Below, piece after piece: positions 1 to 9,557 of a stretch of DNA of 64,000 nucleotides (position 1 is the stretch's first letter; each line of letters begins with the position of its first letter). A program made the position numbers and the translations under genes. Source of the stretch: Gadus chalcogrammus (taxonomy: Eukaryota > Chordata > Actinopteri > Gadiformes > Gadidae); contig NC_079412.1 in NCBI RefSeq assembly GCF_026213295.1, forward strand, positions 186,001 to 250,000. Reading direction: 5' to 3'. Below the pieces are notes generated by a model. It searched no databases and had not been told where the DNA came from. It saw only the letters and a program-made list of their open reading frames with translations.

Positions 1-672
1 TGCATTTCCTCTAGATCCAATATCTCCTCCTCCACCAGCATATCTTCTATGTCCTGAGCATCTTGCTGCTGGGGTATGTTTTGCTGCTGACGTTCAGCAT
101 CATTGACATCCTCTCTTTCCGTGTTCACAGGTTGCATCACAGGCAGAGGCTCACCCATGGGCCTGTAGTAATATCCATAGTCTTCGTCATCACTCTCATC
201 ATCATCTTGATGTATTACTTCCTTGTCTTTACTGGTCTGAGCTGTGACTTTCCTCTTCTGTTTAGCAGGTTGTAACTGGATCTCCAGGGGCAAACTATCG
301 TATGGCAACAGAAGATTGCGGTGCAGAATCCGACTTCCTCTTCCTTTCCCTTGCTCGGGTATGACTTCATATATCGGCATGTTTTTTCCCACTTGACGGA
401 TGACTTTGTGGATACTGTCCTCCCAGTGATTGCGCAGCTTCCCAGTTCCTCCTCTGGGTGTCATATTCCTAACGAGGACTCTGTCACCCTCATGCAACAC
501 GGAACTCCTCACTTTGTTGTTGCCATGGTTCCGCTTGTTCCTGTCACCACTCTTCTTTGCATTTTCTGTTGTTATGTCGTATGCCTCCTGCATCAGTGCT
601 TTCCATTTCCTCATGTATTCTTTGTGGTCAGCAGTCCCTGTCTCCGGAGAGGTCAAGCCAAACAGCAAGCCA
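1..672 (-). pseudogene. pol: Gypsy pol C-terminal part (end of integrase), out of frame with main pol
   Basis: Reading the minus strand from about 672 to the window edge gives a frame without stops that directly continues the integrase. It has a basic stretch, then a GPY/F-like module (a G-GKL-NHW pattern followed by Y-V and LHRNLLLPY), then a very acidic and Gln-rich tail reaching base 1. The main pol frame ends at 653 in a stop just after SPRLPV. The two frames overlap at 665-675, where losing one base explains the shift. The GPY/F module is commonly found at the integrase C-terminus of Gypsy elements. No chromodomain is visible before the edge. The protein end is not in the window. Confidence 0.75.
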
Positions 673-3600
673 CAGGCAATCTTGGGGATCTCCCAAATAA
701 GAGATAGAAAGGGGAGAAGCCAGTAACTTCACTTTGTGTGCTGTTGTATGCAAACATTAGTTTGTTCAGTGATTCTTTCCAGTTAGACTTCTGTCTCTCA
801 GTGAGCGTTCTCAGCATCTGTAGAAGTGTCCTATTCATCCTCTCAACCTGGCCGTTTCCTTCTGGATGATACGGTGTTGTTCTCGAGCCCATCATTCCAC
901 TGTTCTTCTGTAGCTGTGAAAACAACTGGTTTTCCCATTCACCTCCCATGTCATGGTGGATTCGCTGGGGAAAACCCCACTTAAGGGCGTAATCATTGAA
1001 TATTTTGTCAGCAACACACTTAGCAGATTTCGTTGTTGTGGCGTAGGCCTGGGCAAAGCGGGTGTAATGGTCGACTATGACCAGGATGTATTCATAGCCA
1101 CCCTTACATTTGTCCAAATGCATAAAGTCAATGGATACTAATTCGAATGGCTGTGTTGTGACAATGGGGATGAGAGGGGCTCTTGTTTCTCTACAGGGCT
1201 TTTTCTGTTTGAGGCAGGCACAGCATCGGGACAGGTAGGTCTCCACCTCTCGCTGCATGTGTGGCCAGAAGAAACGGTCTCGCACAAGTGATGTGGTACG
1301 GTCCACACCCTGATGTCCCATGTCGTCATGGAGTTGTCTCAGGACTGTTGCCTTATACTTGTCTGGTAAGACAAGTTGTGTTCTTGTGACAGTCTTTCGG
1401 TGTAGTATGCCATCGTCATCCAAACTGAGTTTGTTCCACTCTCTGAGTAGACGCTTGCTCTGTGCACTGGATGACTTTAATTTCTGTCCCACAGGTCTTT
1501 GATCGGACTGTTTGTAGTCTATTACGGGGCCAATGTTCGGGTCATCCCTCTGTGCCTGACAGATCTCTGCTCTTGAGAAGGGTGTGGGTAGCTCCTCTTC
1601 GGTCCCTACACACCCTAGGGCCATCATCCAACATGCTGTTTGAGAGTCTCTGGTTTCTATAGCTTGCACTGTGGCTTGTACTGAGTGGGAGGACATTTCC
1701 TCTGTACAGTTCCCCATCATCTCTTCGATGTCACAGGGCATTCGGGACAGCCCATCAGCATCACCGTTCTCTCTGCCTGGACGATACTTGATGATGAGAT
1801 GAAAGTCTGCTAGTTCAGCAACCCACCTACTCCCTGTAGCGTTCAGCTTGGCTGTGGACAACACGTAGGTAAGTGGATTGTTGTCCGTGTACACAGTGCA
1901 AGAACAAGTCATCAAATAATCTCTGAAGCGCTCGGTCACAGCCCACTTCAAGGCTAGGAACTCTAGTTTCCCAGAGTGGAGGTGGTAATTCTTTTCCGCC
2001 TTGGTCAGTGTTCTTGATGCATACGCTATGACACGTAGCTTTTCCTCTTGTTCTTGATACAACACTGCACCTAGGCCTTGGTTTGAGGCATCTGTATGCA
2101 AGATGAATGACTTATTGAAGTCAGGGAACCCGAGGATGGGAGGGTTAACCAGACATTCAATTAATCTCTCCAATACCTGTTGGTGCACATCAGTCCAGGT
2201 GATCGGCTTATTCAAAGGTACCCCTCTGTTCTTCACTTTTCCTCTCGTCATCCTTGTGTTGCTGCTCTTCTGTGTCGCTGCTCCTGGTTCCGCTTCAAGC
2301 AGGGCATACAGGGGTCCAGCAATACGGGAGAAGTCTCTGATGTACTGGCGGTAATAACTGAGGAGACCCATTACTGCCCTGCACTCTCCCACAGTTCTTG
2401 GTCTCTTCTCCTTTAATGCCCGCACAGCCAGCGTGTCAGCAGGGTCCATTTTACTGCCATCAGCGGACACAATTCGCCCCAAGTAGCGGACCTCACGCCT
2501 GAATATCTCACATTTACTGGGCTTCAGCTTGATGCCGTACTGCCGGAGTCGCCGCAGTACTGTTCTGACATCTTCCACGTGACTCTGAAATGATCTACTA
2601 AATACCAGGGTGTCATCTAAATACGGGATGCAGATTTCATCTCTCAGTCCTTCCAGACATTCCTCCATGCAACGCTGGAAGGCGGCGGGGGCGTTCATCA
2701 GGCCAAAGGGAATTCTGATCCATTCATAGAGACCCCAGGGAGTAACAAAGGCTGTCACAGGTCTGCTCTCTTTGGCCATGAAGCCCTGATGATATGCTTT
2801 CCCTTGATCTAGAAGTGAGAACCAGGAGTTTCCTCCTAGGCCATCCATGATGTCCTGCACTCTCGGAATAGGCTGTCTGTCAGGGAGAGTTTTTCTGTTG
2901 ACTTCACTAAAGTCAATACACAGTCGTAGACTCCCATCTTTCTTGCGAACACAGACGACTGGTGATGCATATGGTGAGTTCGACTTCTTGACCCAGCCCT
3001 GTGCGATGAGGTCATGTAAGTAATCTTTCATTTCCCTGTACAGGGGCTTGGGCACAGACATGTAGGTTTTTGCCACAGGTTCACAGTCTTTCAGGGAAAT
3101 GCTGAGTTGCAGTTTTTCAATGGATCCGATATCATCATCTGTTTTTGAAAATGAGGCAGACTCCTCTCTCAGCATCTGGTGAGCTATCTCTCTCTCTGGT
3201 TCACTCAGGTGGCTCAGACTGACAGGCGGGTCCCATAGGTCAGTCGTTTTGTTCTCTTCAACCCTGATGTGGCTCAAACTGACTGGAGGTGGAGGGCGGA
3301 ACCCCTCTAGAATGGAAGCGGGGTACAGGGTCTGAATACTTTGTACAGTTCCAATCACAGTTCTTCCTGTCAACACTATGTCATGGGCTGTGGGGTTTTG
3401 CACACTTACAGTAATGTAGGGTCTGTTATCTTTACTCAGTTGGACGACGGTGTCACAGAGTTCAAGTCCCTCTGCCCAGTGGGGGTTGACATCGGGCTCA
3501 AAGATCAGTGGAGCATCTCCATGTGGGGGAGGCATCTGTACATGACACTCCACTTTGACAGACATGTGTTTAGGTATATTGATCCGCTCCTTTGTTGTCT

Positions 3601-4180
3601 TCACAGTATATTCCCTTCCCTGTCCAACGCTCACTTGATGTACAAAGGCTTGGGCTTGCTCTGGTTCAAGAGTGGGGAATACTGTTCTCACTGTATGACT
3701 CAGGAGTTCCATGTTAGTAGCATTGGACTTTTTCAATTCACTGTTTAGGATTAGCTCAATGACATTGGACCCAATGATTGGTCGGCCCAGCTTGTTACCT
3801 TTCATTACAAGAGTGGGGACAGTAACTGAGGTGGTGGGTGTTCCTGAAGCTAAACTAAAAGTTATCTCCACCCATCCAACATAGGGCATGTTCTCTCCGT
3901 TCGCTGCCACAATATCCAACGGGCCTGCTCTGTCCAATATTTCAGAAATATCTCTTAGCCTTGTGTGTGGCAGGTGCACTTCTTTCCATAGCTCATCAAT
4001 TATTGTCACTTGAGACCCTGAGTCCCACAAAGCTTGAACCCCTTGGCCTTGGATGTGACAGTCAATCAGACATTTTTTGCCTACCAGCGGGGCTATCTGG
4101 GCCTGTTTCTCTCTTCGGGGGGCGTTCACAGTCATACATAATGGGGGGGAAACATTATTTTCTGTGCAAAGTCCAATCAT
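653..4180 (-). CDS. pol: Gypsy pol polyprotein (protease, RT, RNase H, integrase)
   Basis: 1175-residue frame. The aspartic protease motif DSGS lies at about residues 53-56. The reverse transcriptase follows, with the YLDD active site near residues 520-523. RNase H comes next, with an HTDAS motif. The integrase has its HHCC zinc-binding motif at about 950-990, followed by the catalytic core: an early Asp in SIDFMH near 1017, a second Asp in HHDMGGEW and a Glu in the GNGQVERMN region. Together these enzymes copy the element RNA and insert the cDNA. The frame is in register with gag but separated from it by the gag stop codon at 4295-4297 and about 110 bases. The frame ends early because of a one-base shift near 670. 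ATG at 4180 is only the first Met; the true pol probably begins upstream by frameshifting. Confidence 0.93.
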   Translation of the reverse strand: MIGLCTENNVSPPLCMTVNAPRREKQAQIAPLVGKKCLIDCHIQGQGVQALWDSGSQVTIIDELWKEVHLPHTRLRDISEILDRAGPLDIVAANGENMPYVGWVEITFSLASGTPTTSVTVPTLVMKGNKLGRPIIGSNVIELILNSELKKSNATNMELLSHTVRTVFPTLEPEQAQAFVHQVSVGQGREYTVKTTKERINIPKHMSVKVECHVQMPPPHGDAPLIFEPDVNPHWAEGLELCDTVVQLSKDNRPYITVSVQNPTAHDIVLTGRTVIGTVQSIQTLYPASILEGFRPPPPVSLSHIRVEENKTTDLWDPPVSLSHLSEPEREIAHQMLREESASFSKTDDDIGSIEKLQLSISLKDCEPVAKTYMSVPKPLYREMKDYLHDLIAQGWVKKSNSPYASPVVCVRKKDGSLRLCIDFSEVNRKTLPDRQPIPRVQDIMDGLGGNSWFSLLDQGKAYHQGFMAKESRPVTAFVTPWGLYEWIRIPFGLMNAPAAFQRCMEECLEGLRDEICIPYLDDTLVFSRSFQSHVEDVRTVLRRLRQYGIKLKPSKCEIFRREVRYLGRIVSADGSKMDPADTLAVRALKEKRPRTVGECRAVMGLLSYYRQYIRDFSRIAGPLYALLEAEPGAATQKSSNTRMTRGKVKNRGVPLNKPITWTDVHQQVLERLIECLVNPPILGFPDFNKSFILHTDASNQGLGAVLYQEQEEKLRVIAYASRTLTKAEKNYHLHSGKLEFLALKWAVTERFRDYLMTCSCTVYTDNNPLTYVLSTAKLNATGSRWVAELADFHLIIKYRPGRENGDADGLSRMPCDIEEMMGNCTEEMSSHSVQATVQAIETRDSQTACWMMALGCVGTEEELPTPFSRAEICQAQRDDPNIGPVIDYKQSDQRPVGQKLKSSSAQSKRLLREWNKLSLDDDGILHRKTVTRTQLVLPDKYKATVLRQLHDDMGHQGVDRTTSLVRDRFFWPHMQREVETYLSRCCACLKQKKPCRETRAPLIPIVTTQPFELVSIDFMHLDKCKGGYEYILVIVDHYTRFAQAYATTTKSAKCVADKIFNDYALKWGFPQRIHHDMGGEWENQLFSQLQKNSGMMGSRTTPYHPEGNGQVERMNRTLLQMLRTLTERQKSNWKESLNKLMFAYNSTQSEVTGFSPFYLLFGRSPRLPVACCLA

Positions 4181-4330
4181 TAACTTGACATTGTTTAGAA
4201 CAGTAGAGGGCTTTTTTACATTTTGTACATTGTCTCATCTCTTCGCCCTGTTTTCCACAGTGTGCACAGTTGTGGGACATTGGTATGTAACCGGTCACTC
4301 CCTGCCCCGTGCGAATGACCCGTCCTCGTT
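4180..4330 (-). other. MYND-type zinc finger coded in the -1 frame between gag and pol
   Basis: Between the gag stop (4295-4297) and the first Met of pol (4180), the minus strand in the -1 frame relative to gag is open. It encodes a cysteine cluster with the spacing C-x2-C, C-x2-C, YCS-x2-CQ, W and H. The segment NCAHCGKQ is followed by [17 protein letters not shown] and then DWTLHRK, ending in TAA. That is the layout of a MYND finger, usually a protein-binding zinc module. The next codon after that TAA is Cys, the expected last ligand. Gag-MYND and MYND-pol are each one frame apart, so the finger could be joined to gag by -1 frameshifting or could be disconnected by indels. The zinc pattern is seen directly; its expression is inference. 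Confidence 0.65.
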
Positions 4331-5833
4331 TAAAGGCTCACCTCCAAACTGTTCTTGTTGTCCTCTTACTCGACAGCCCGCCAGGTAATGCTCACTGCTG
4401 CCACACCGAAAACAGTGTGTGCAGTACTCCTCAGTCCCGCGCTGTTGACAACCAAAACACTTCTTCATCCGTCGAAGATTTGGGGGGGGAAAGCTGCGTT
4501 GTGGAGCGAACCTCTGTTGATATTGAGCAGTTCCTCCTCTCTGTCCTGGACCAGGAGGGAACCAATATCCCTGCGGCTGGTTCTGTGTCGGTTGGAAGTT
4601 GTACTGGGGCTGTGACTGACTTGGTGACAGGTTGTACTGGGGCTGATGCTGGGGGGTATATTGGGGCTGTGATCGGTGTTGTGGGGTAGTGTACTGGGGC
4701 TGTCGGGGGGTGTATTGGGGCTGCAATTGACGTTGTGGGGGTTGGTATGGGACCTGCTGTTGGAGGGGGTACTGAGGCTGCAGCTGGGGTTGTTGGGGCG
4801 TGGACTGGGGTTGCTGCATAGACTCTCTGATCTGGCACATTTCAGCTTTAAGGTCTCTCAGTACAGCCATCTCGGACCTCATCTCTTCGAGCTGTAAGGC
4901 AACTGTAGGGGGCAATTTAACGTTTGAGTTTTGTTGACCAGGTGACTTGTCACTCTTTTCCACAGGAGTGTCGCTCGACTGGACTGCGTGGATAGTAGCA
5001 GGTCGTGGCTGTCCCAATAATTTCTTCTTATTCTGCCTCTCTGTCTCATAGGCACACGCTGTGTTCATCCTCTCCAGTAACAGTTCATCAGAGATGTCAG
5101 TCTGTTCAAGATAGGGCTGGAGATCACGTTTTATATTGTCATTTTGCAGACCGGTTAACACAGTGTGCAGGAACATGTTTTGTACTAGACCTGGGTTGTT
5201 TTTGAGGCCTGACTCATCTTCCTGTGAGGCAAACAAGATCTTCTGTCTCAGGTCAAAGGTACGAATGAGGAAGTTCTGTGGCGTTTCTTTGAGGCCCTGC
5301 ACTTCAGAGGTCAGCTGCTTATAGAGCTCAGTAGCACTTTTCTCTTGATAGTGGGAACGGAGTATTCTCCTTAGAGTGGGGAGGGTCAGGTTAGCTTTCC
5401 CCTCTAAATAACTACGAAGCCCCATGCCAGGAATGATTGACCTTATTACTGCATCTACTATCTCGAGTTCTGGTACCCCTTTATTTCGACCATATTCAAT
5501 TTGGCGGGCCAGACTTGAAAAGGTCAGACGATCTTTCTGCCCAGGCTCTCCGATCTGGCCAGCTATTTTAAAATCCTTGTGCCATGGGGTAGGGGGATAA
5601 CTGTGGGGTGTGCTCTGAGTTAACACGCTGTTAGGGGCTGGGGTTTGTATTTCTCTGGTGTCTGACTTTTCTTTCTCACTCTGTTTCTGTGTGGCAGCCA
5701 ACTGTAGCTGCAAGGCCTCAATCTCTTTCCGTATCCTATCCTCTTCTCGCTCCTTTTTCCTCTGTTCCTCTTGTAAATCCGCTTCCTGTGTCTGTTGCTG
5801 TGCTAGGTTGGTAGCTGCCAGGAGCTCAGTCAT
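4295..5833 (-). CDS. gag: Gypsy gag (capsid/nucleocapsid)
   Basis: 512-residue structural protein that would package element RNA. It begins with a charged Gln/Glu-rich coiled-coil-like stretch (residues about 10-50). A capsid-like alpha-helical region follows (about 90-270). Then comes a long Pro/Gln/Tyr-rich low-complexity segment with QPQY repeats (about 345-440). At 459-487 there is a dense Cys/His knuckle: CFGC, then YCTHCFRCGSSEH, then C. This knuckle is longer than the usual CCHC. The start ATG overlaps the stop of the upstream 80-codon frame by four bases (5830-5833). The stop is TGA at 4295-4297; pol is in the same frame after it. Confidence 0.88.
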   Translation of the reverse strand: MTELLAATNLAQQQTQEADLQEEQRKKEREEDRIRKEIEALQLQLAATQKQSEKEKSDTREIQTPAPNSVLTQSTPHSYPPTPWHKDFKIAGQIGEPGQKDRLTFSSLARQIEYGRNKGVPELEIVDAVIRSIIPGMGLRSYLEGKANLTLPTLRRILRSHYQEKSATELYKQLTSEVQGLKETPQNFLIRTFDLRQKILFASQEDESGLKNNPGLVQNMFLHTVLTGLQNDNIKRDLQPYLEQTDISDELLLERMNTACAYETERQNKKKLLGQPRPATIHAVQSSDTPVEKSDKSPGQQNSNVKLPPTVALQLEEMRSEMAVLRDLKAEMCQIRESMQQPQSTPQQPQLQPQYPLQQQVPYQPPQRQLQPQYTPRQPQYTTPQHRSQPQYTPQHQPQYNLSPSQSQPQYNFQPTQNQPQGYWFPPGPGQRGGTAQYQQRFAPQRSFPPPNLRRMKKCFGCQQRGTEEYCTHCFRCGSSEHYLAGCRVRGQQEQFGGEPLNEDGSFARGRE

Positions 5834-6072
5834 TTGTCTTTACAGAGGAGTAAGTCAGTCATTCCGTCATCCTCTTGCTTTTCAAGCTCCTCTCTCTGCA
5901 TGTGATCTGAAACTAACTTAATGAGAGCTCTTCGACTTTTACCAGTCACATGCTGAAGTGCTCCTCCTGCTATACATAAAAAGTCACATAGCTCTACCAG
6001 AGCATCTCGGGGTAGCTCACATAGCTCTCTGAATATTTCTACCTGTAGTTGTTCCACTTCCGATGACGCCAT
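5830..6072 (-). CDS. Gag N-terminal segment, separate frame
   Basis: 80-codon frame ending in TGA that overlaps the gag ATG (ATGA). The product is helical and acidic. It has a ...LPRDALVELCDFL... core and ends GMTDLLLCKDK, which looks like the natural N-terminal domain of this gag. One missing base at the overlap would separate it from gag. The alternative is a real stop-start arrangement read by reinitiation. I see no independent function for it. It is preceded by about 230 bases of untranslated leader up to the primer site. Confidence 0.65.
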   Translation of the reverse strand: MASSEVEQLQVEIFRELCELPRDALVELCDFLCIAGGALQHVTGKSRRALIKLVSDHMQREELEKQEDDGMTDLLLCKDK

Positions 6073-6301
6073 CTCTGTGCCAGGTGGTTGTGAACAATGT
6101 GGAGTGATACCTCTTCACCCGTTGAACGTAGCAGCAGCTCTCCTGGTATGTAGCAATACCTCAGATGGCTGCCCACTGCTCACTGATGATCGGGTTACCA
6201 CTGTAGCAGTTCACCACGGTGCTCAGGATGACTGGGTTGGTTAAAAGAGACGTGTGACGGCAGGGGACTTCTGTAGCTAGAAGTGGAACCACGCTGCACA
6301 C

Positions 6302-6319
6302 ATCCCGGACGAGCCCCCA
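6302..6319 (-). promoter_or_regulatory. Primer binding site matching tRNA-Pro
   Basis: The minus strand here reads TGGGGGCTCGTCCGGGAT. This is the 18-base sequence known as the proline-tRNA primer site of gammaretroviruses and some LTR elements. It lies three bases inside the LTR end, which reads CTACA on the minus strand (CA at 6323-6324). This fixes both element orientation and LTR edge. Confidence 0.9.
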
Positions 6320-6322
6320 AAA

Positions 6323-7141
6323 TGTAGCACCCCTGTAAAAGGGTTGAAATTATCATTAAATGAATTAATTATCAGCCGACGCTGTGTCTCTTCTTCATGA
6401 CATGAATTGATCTGAAGAGCAACACACTGCGCCCCCTACAGACCTGATGCAGACCAGAACAATTGGTCGCCGGCTCACCAAAATACACTGTTCACCGGAT
6501 GATAGATTAATGTACTGTTTTAGACCATAGAATCCTGTAAACTGTTAGAAAACAAAGTCACAATGATACACAAAATAGGGAAATAATGAGAATGGCTTAT
6601 AACCAAAATAAACACATTAAATAAATACCTTTGACTCAAAATAATAGCTTGTAAACCGTCAATCAATATTATTATAAAAATCAAAATATATTCAGCCTAC
6701 TACATTAACTCAATTGATTATGCCCTCTATTTTATGAGATATATGTGGTGTGCAAACAAAAGTCTTGTAACCTTTATTGTAATGATATGACCACTATGAC
6801 GGTATGTTGGTTGTGGTATATGTTATCAATATTGTAATTGGTTTTTGAAAAAATATTGGTTTGGAGTGTGCGGTTGCCTGGTACCATGGTTGTTACTTGG
6901 TACAAATAATATGGATGATTTACGACCATCTAGTGGGGAGTCTGAAAACTGCTAACGAAACGTCATTGAAGTGAAAATAAAATAAATCATTCGTACTGTT
7001 GCAAATTCTAAATTAATTTAAATAGGAAAGCTAAACGTCAAAGCACATAGAGCAAAACACTCCAGTAGCACTAGGCATGCTAGCCAACAGTGTGTTGCGC
7101 TGGTAGAGGCTAGCTAGCTAAAAAAACCTCAAGAATTACAA
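6323..7141 (-). repeat. 5' LTR of the Gypsy element (right border uncertain)
   Basis: The left border is firm: TGTAGCACCCC on the plus strand, next to the primer site. The other border needs ...ACA on the plus strand. Candidates are 6704 (CTACTACA) and about 7141 (GAATTACA). A minus-strand AATAAA near 6772-6777 and TTATAAG near 6590-6600 fit a longer LTR, but I cannot settle it because the partner LTR is outside the window. The rest is AT-rich, without a gene. LINE DNA starts at 7178. Confidence 0.5.
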
Positions 7142-7177
7142 TATATTTCTAGAATAAATATTAATTTAGCTGAGCTC

Positions 7178-8285
7178 ATAATAATAATAATAATAATAAT
7201 AAATTGTATTTATAATGCACTTTATATTCAAGAATCTCAAAGTGCTTCAGAGAAAAAAATACCAAAAAAACTATTAAAAAGGGGGAACCTCAAAGAAAGT
7301 TTAGCTAAATGCTCTTTTAAAGAGATGGGTTTTGAGGTTCCGTTTAAAAAGAGCTGTAGTCTGTGGAGCCCTCAGGTGGTCAGGGAGGGCGTTCCATAGT
7401 CTAGGGGCAGCAGCAGAAAAGGCCCGATCACCCATGGTGCACAGCTTTGTATGTCGGGTTTGGAGGGTGTGAGTGGATCCTGAACGGAGTGTACGTGAGT
7501 TTGTCGGGGGGGTGAGGAGTTCCTGAAGGTAGAGGGGGGCAAGTCCCGTGAAGGCACTGGTGGTGAGGAGGGAGACCTTGTACTCAATTCTGAGTGAGAC
7601 AGGGAGCCAGTGCAGTGATTTCAGGATGGGGGTGATGTGGTCATGCTTGCGCACCCTCATCAGGACCCTGGCAGCACTGTTTTGAATGTATTGGAGCCTC
7701 TGGATGCTCTTGCCAGGGATCCCAATGAGGAGTGCATTGCAGTAGTCCAACCTGGAGGAGACAAAGGCATGGACGAGCTTCTCTGCATCAGCCAGGGTGA
7801 GTGATTGGCGGAGTTTGGCGATGTTCCTGAGGTGGTATAAAGCTGTCTTACAGAGGTGTTTGATGTGGGTGTCAAAATTAAGTTGTGGGTCCATTTTAAC
7901 ACCGAGGTTGGTGACGGATGTGGAAAGGGGGATGTTTTTGCCAGAGAAGGTGATATTGGTGATGGTGGGGGAGCGGAGCTGATGTGGCGTGCCAATAAGG
8001 ATGGCTTCCGTTTTATGGCTGTTAAGTTGTAGGAAGTTGAGCTTCATCCACGCCTCTATCTCCTCCAGGCAGGTGGTCAGTGTGGATGTTGGCAGAGGGG
8101 CAGAAGAAGTGGGGGTTGTCCTGATGTAGAGCTGTGTATCATCAGCATAGCAGTGGTAAGACAAGCCATGCCTGCTAATGACACTACCCAGGGGGAGCAT
8201 GTACAGTGAGAACAGTGTGGGGCCCAACACCGAGCCCTGGGGGACACCGCAGGTGACGTTGTTGGTGTGTGATTTTGCTTTGCCC
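7178..8285 (-). mobile_element. 5'-truncated L2-like LINE
   Basis: A minus-strand non-LTR fragment. Its 3' end is marked by an (ATA)n tail at 7178-7201 next to a short untranslated region. It keeps only the second half of the reverse transcriptase and the C-terminal region, and begins near the GVPQGS motif at about 8250. 5' truncation is the usual outcome of target-primed reverse transcription. I did not find a convincing target-site duplication. Confidence 0.85.
7301..8230 (-). CDS. LINE reverse transcriptase, C-terminal fragment
   Basis: 309-residue open frame. It starts at MLGPTLF only because the frame lacks an earlier Met; the reading frame continues upstream through CGVPQGS (RT motif 4) to about 8280. 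The catalytic YADD (in [10 protein letters not shown]) is near residues 27-30, followed by LNSHKTE and LGVKMD, then LDYCNALL and SAARVL. The C-terminus is typical of the L2/CR1 group ([21 protein letters not shown]). The endonuclease domain is missing. The frame is intact over this length, suggesting a fairly young insertion. Confidence 0.85.
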   Translation of the reverse strand: MLGPTLFSLYMLPLGSVISRHGLSYHCYADDTQLYIRTTPTSSAPLPTSTLTTCLEEIEAWMKLNFLQLNSHKTEAILIGTPHQLRSPTITNITFSGKNIPLSTSVTNLGVKMDPQLNFDTHIKHLCKTALYHLRNIAKLRQSLTLADAEKLVHAFVSSRLDYCNALLIGIPGKSIQRLQYIQNSAARVLMRVRKHDHITPILKSLHWLPVSLRIEYKVSLLTTSAFTGLAPLYLQELLTPPTNSRTLRSGSTHTLQTRHTKLCTMGDRAFSAAAPRLWNALPDHLRAPQTTALFKRNLKTHLFKRAFS

Positions 8286-8571
8286 AGGGCAACGTCATTA
8301 GTGGATTAGTCATTAGTGTCATAAGACACTAGCACACTTACTGTGCATGTCAGCTTCAATTGCTTGGCTTTAAAAAAAGCTCTGATTTCTTGTCCACTCC
8401 TTTTTGACATTTTGCTGTATAATTAACTAGGTAGGATCAGAGAATGTCGGGCTCTGGTTGTATCGCTATCTCGTCTTTTTTCAGTCGTGACTAGATGTCC
8501 CCTCTGCGGCACCGTAGTTGTGGATTATTTCGTATGAGGTGCCAGCCTGACTTGGACAATGAATGAGATAT
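8286..8571. other. Unassigned spacer
   Basis: About 285 bases between the truncated LINE and repeat R. I see no coding frame, RNA structure or terminal repeat here. Confidence 0.4.
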
Positions 8572-9557
8572 TAATACCAATACTCTATGGCTGGTATGCA
8601 ATGATGAGGCATCACACAGTCAATTAATTTGAGCCTGAATACATAGGTAAAAAGCACCAGACCGCTAGTACCATGGATGGACAGTGTCAGAGCGAAAACC
8701 TGTCGAACTAAATGGATGTGTTAGGCAGCAGGCACGCAGGCTACACCGCGGGATACATCTGCAGACCACTGGCACGTTAATAAAGGTAAGATGCGATATT
8801 TATTGCTTAAGATTTGCTGGTACTTTGGCGAGATCTTTTGTGTTTTTTGCCCTCATGTGGTCAGCTGTTTTAACTTGAAATAGTACTACTAGCCATAGCC
8901 TCCAAGTAGCCTAACTTAAAATTATCCAGTGTTAGCGTTCTTACGGTGTTGGGTATAGACTAGTGGAGATTACGATAGTGGAGTCGGTGGAGTCAGTCTC
9001 TTGTTGACTCAAAGTGACTTTTGGTCATTCGCTTTGCTTTAATTATGGAATGATTGTGTGGGGGGGGGGGTGCATGGGTTTTGGTCAGAATGCCATGTAG
9101 ATTGGATGGATGTGTGTTGTGAATTGAGAACAGCCAGCTCATGATGTGATATAAAGCGTTCAGCTATAATTCTTTTTAGCTTTTTCGATCTTGACATTTG
9201 TAGTGCTGTGTGTATACGTTTGCCCCTTCTGAACTTAAACAAGTAGGTAATAAGCCCCTCTTTGTTTATTTTGGTATAGCTCATGTCATGTCACGTCAAC
9301 ATTGAGTGCATCATGGAGCAGAACATTGTGGGTCATCATGTCCAAAGCTTTTTGAAAACGCTTTCTTCATAAAACGTGTCAGACATACATTTTTTGTAAA
9401 AATCGTATTAATTAGTAAGCTACACAGGTATCACGTCTTCAGAACCTTTCATGACCTGCGCTAAAGAAAAATAAGGTGCATCCCCAGCACTTCTAAAAAT
9501 GCATTCCAGATTGCGTCTCTGTCCCCACCACATTTCAAACCAAACTGACGCCAATGG
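8572..9557 (-). repeat. Unclassified interspersed repeat R, copy 1
   Basis: Read on the minus strand, this segment begins CCATTGGCGTCAG and ends near GAGTATTGGTATTA. It is clearly related along its length to 46700-47523 on the plus strand, with a mix of substitutions and indels. It abuts the RT frame of the next LINE at 9557/9558, so the LINE frame runs about 50 codons into R before stopping at 9420. It shows no TG...CA ends, no inverted termini and no recognisable protein. Alternatives are a non-autonomous DNA element or a piece of a larger repeat. Confidence 0.7.

Larger units (their letters stand above)
1..6340 (-). mobile_element. Ty3/Gypsy LTR retrotransposon, left part outside window
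   Basis: On the minus strand the order is LTR (starting 6323), primer binding site (6302-6319), leader, a short gag N-terminal frame, gag, then pol with protease, reverse transcriptase, RNase H and integrase. This is the gag-PR-RT-RH-IN order of Ty3/Gypsy elements. The 3' LTR and polypurine tract lie beyond base 1. The element is old or damaged: there are frame breaks between the gag N-terminus and gag, between gag and pol, and inside the integrase near 670. No env-like gene is seen inside the window. Confidence 0.93.

Noticed and set aside
4431..4838. Minus frame rich in Pro/Thr (PTTP repeats)
   Set aside because: It is an alternative frame of the Pro/Gln-rich part of gag; the repeats come from the QPQY coding repeats.
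8572..9557. Repeat R as a solo LTR
   Set aside because: No TG...CA ends, no polyadenylation/TATA arrangement and no target duplication at either copy.
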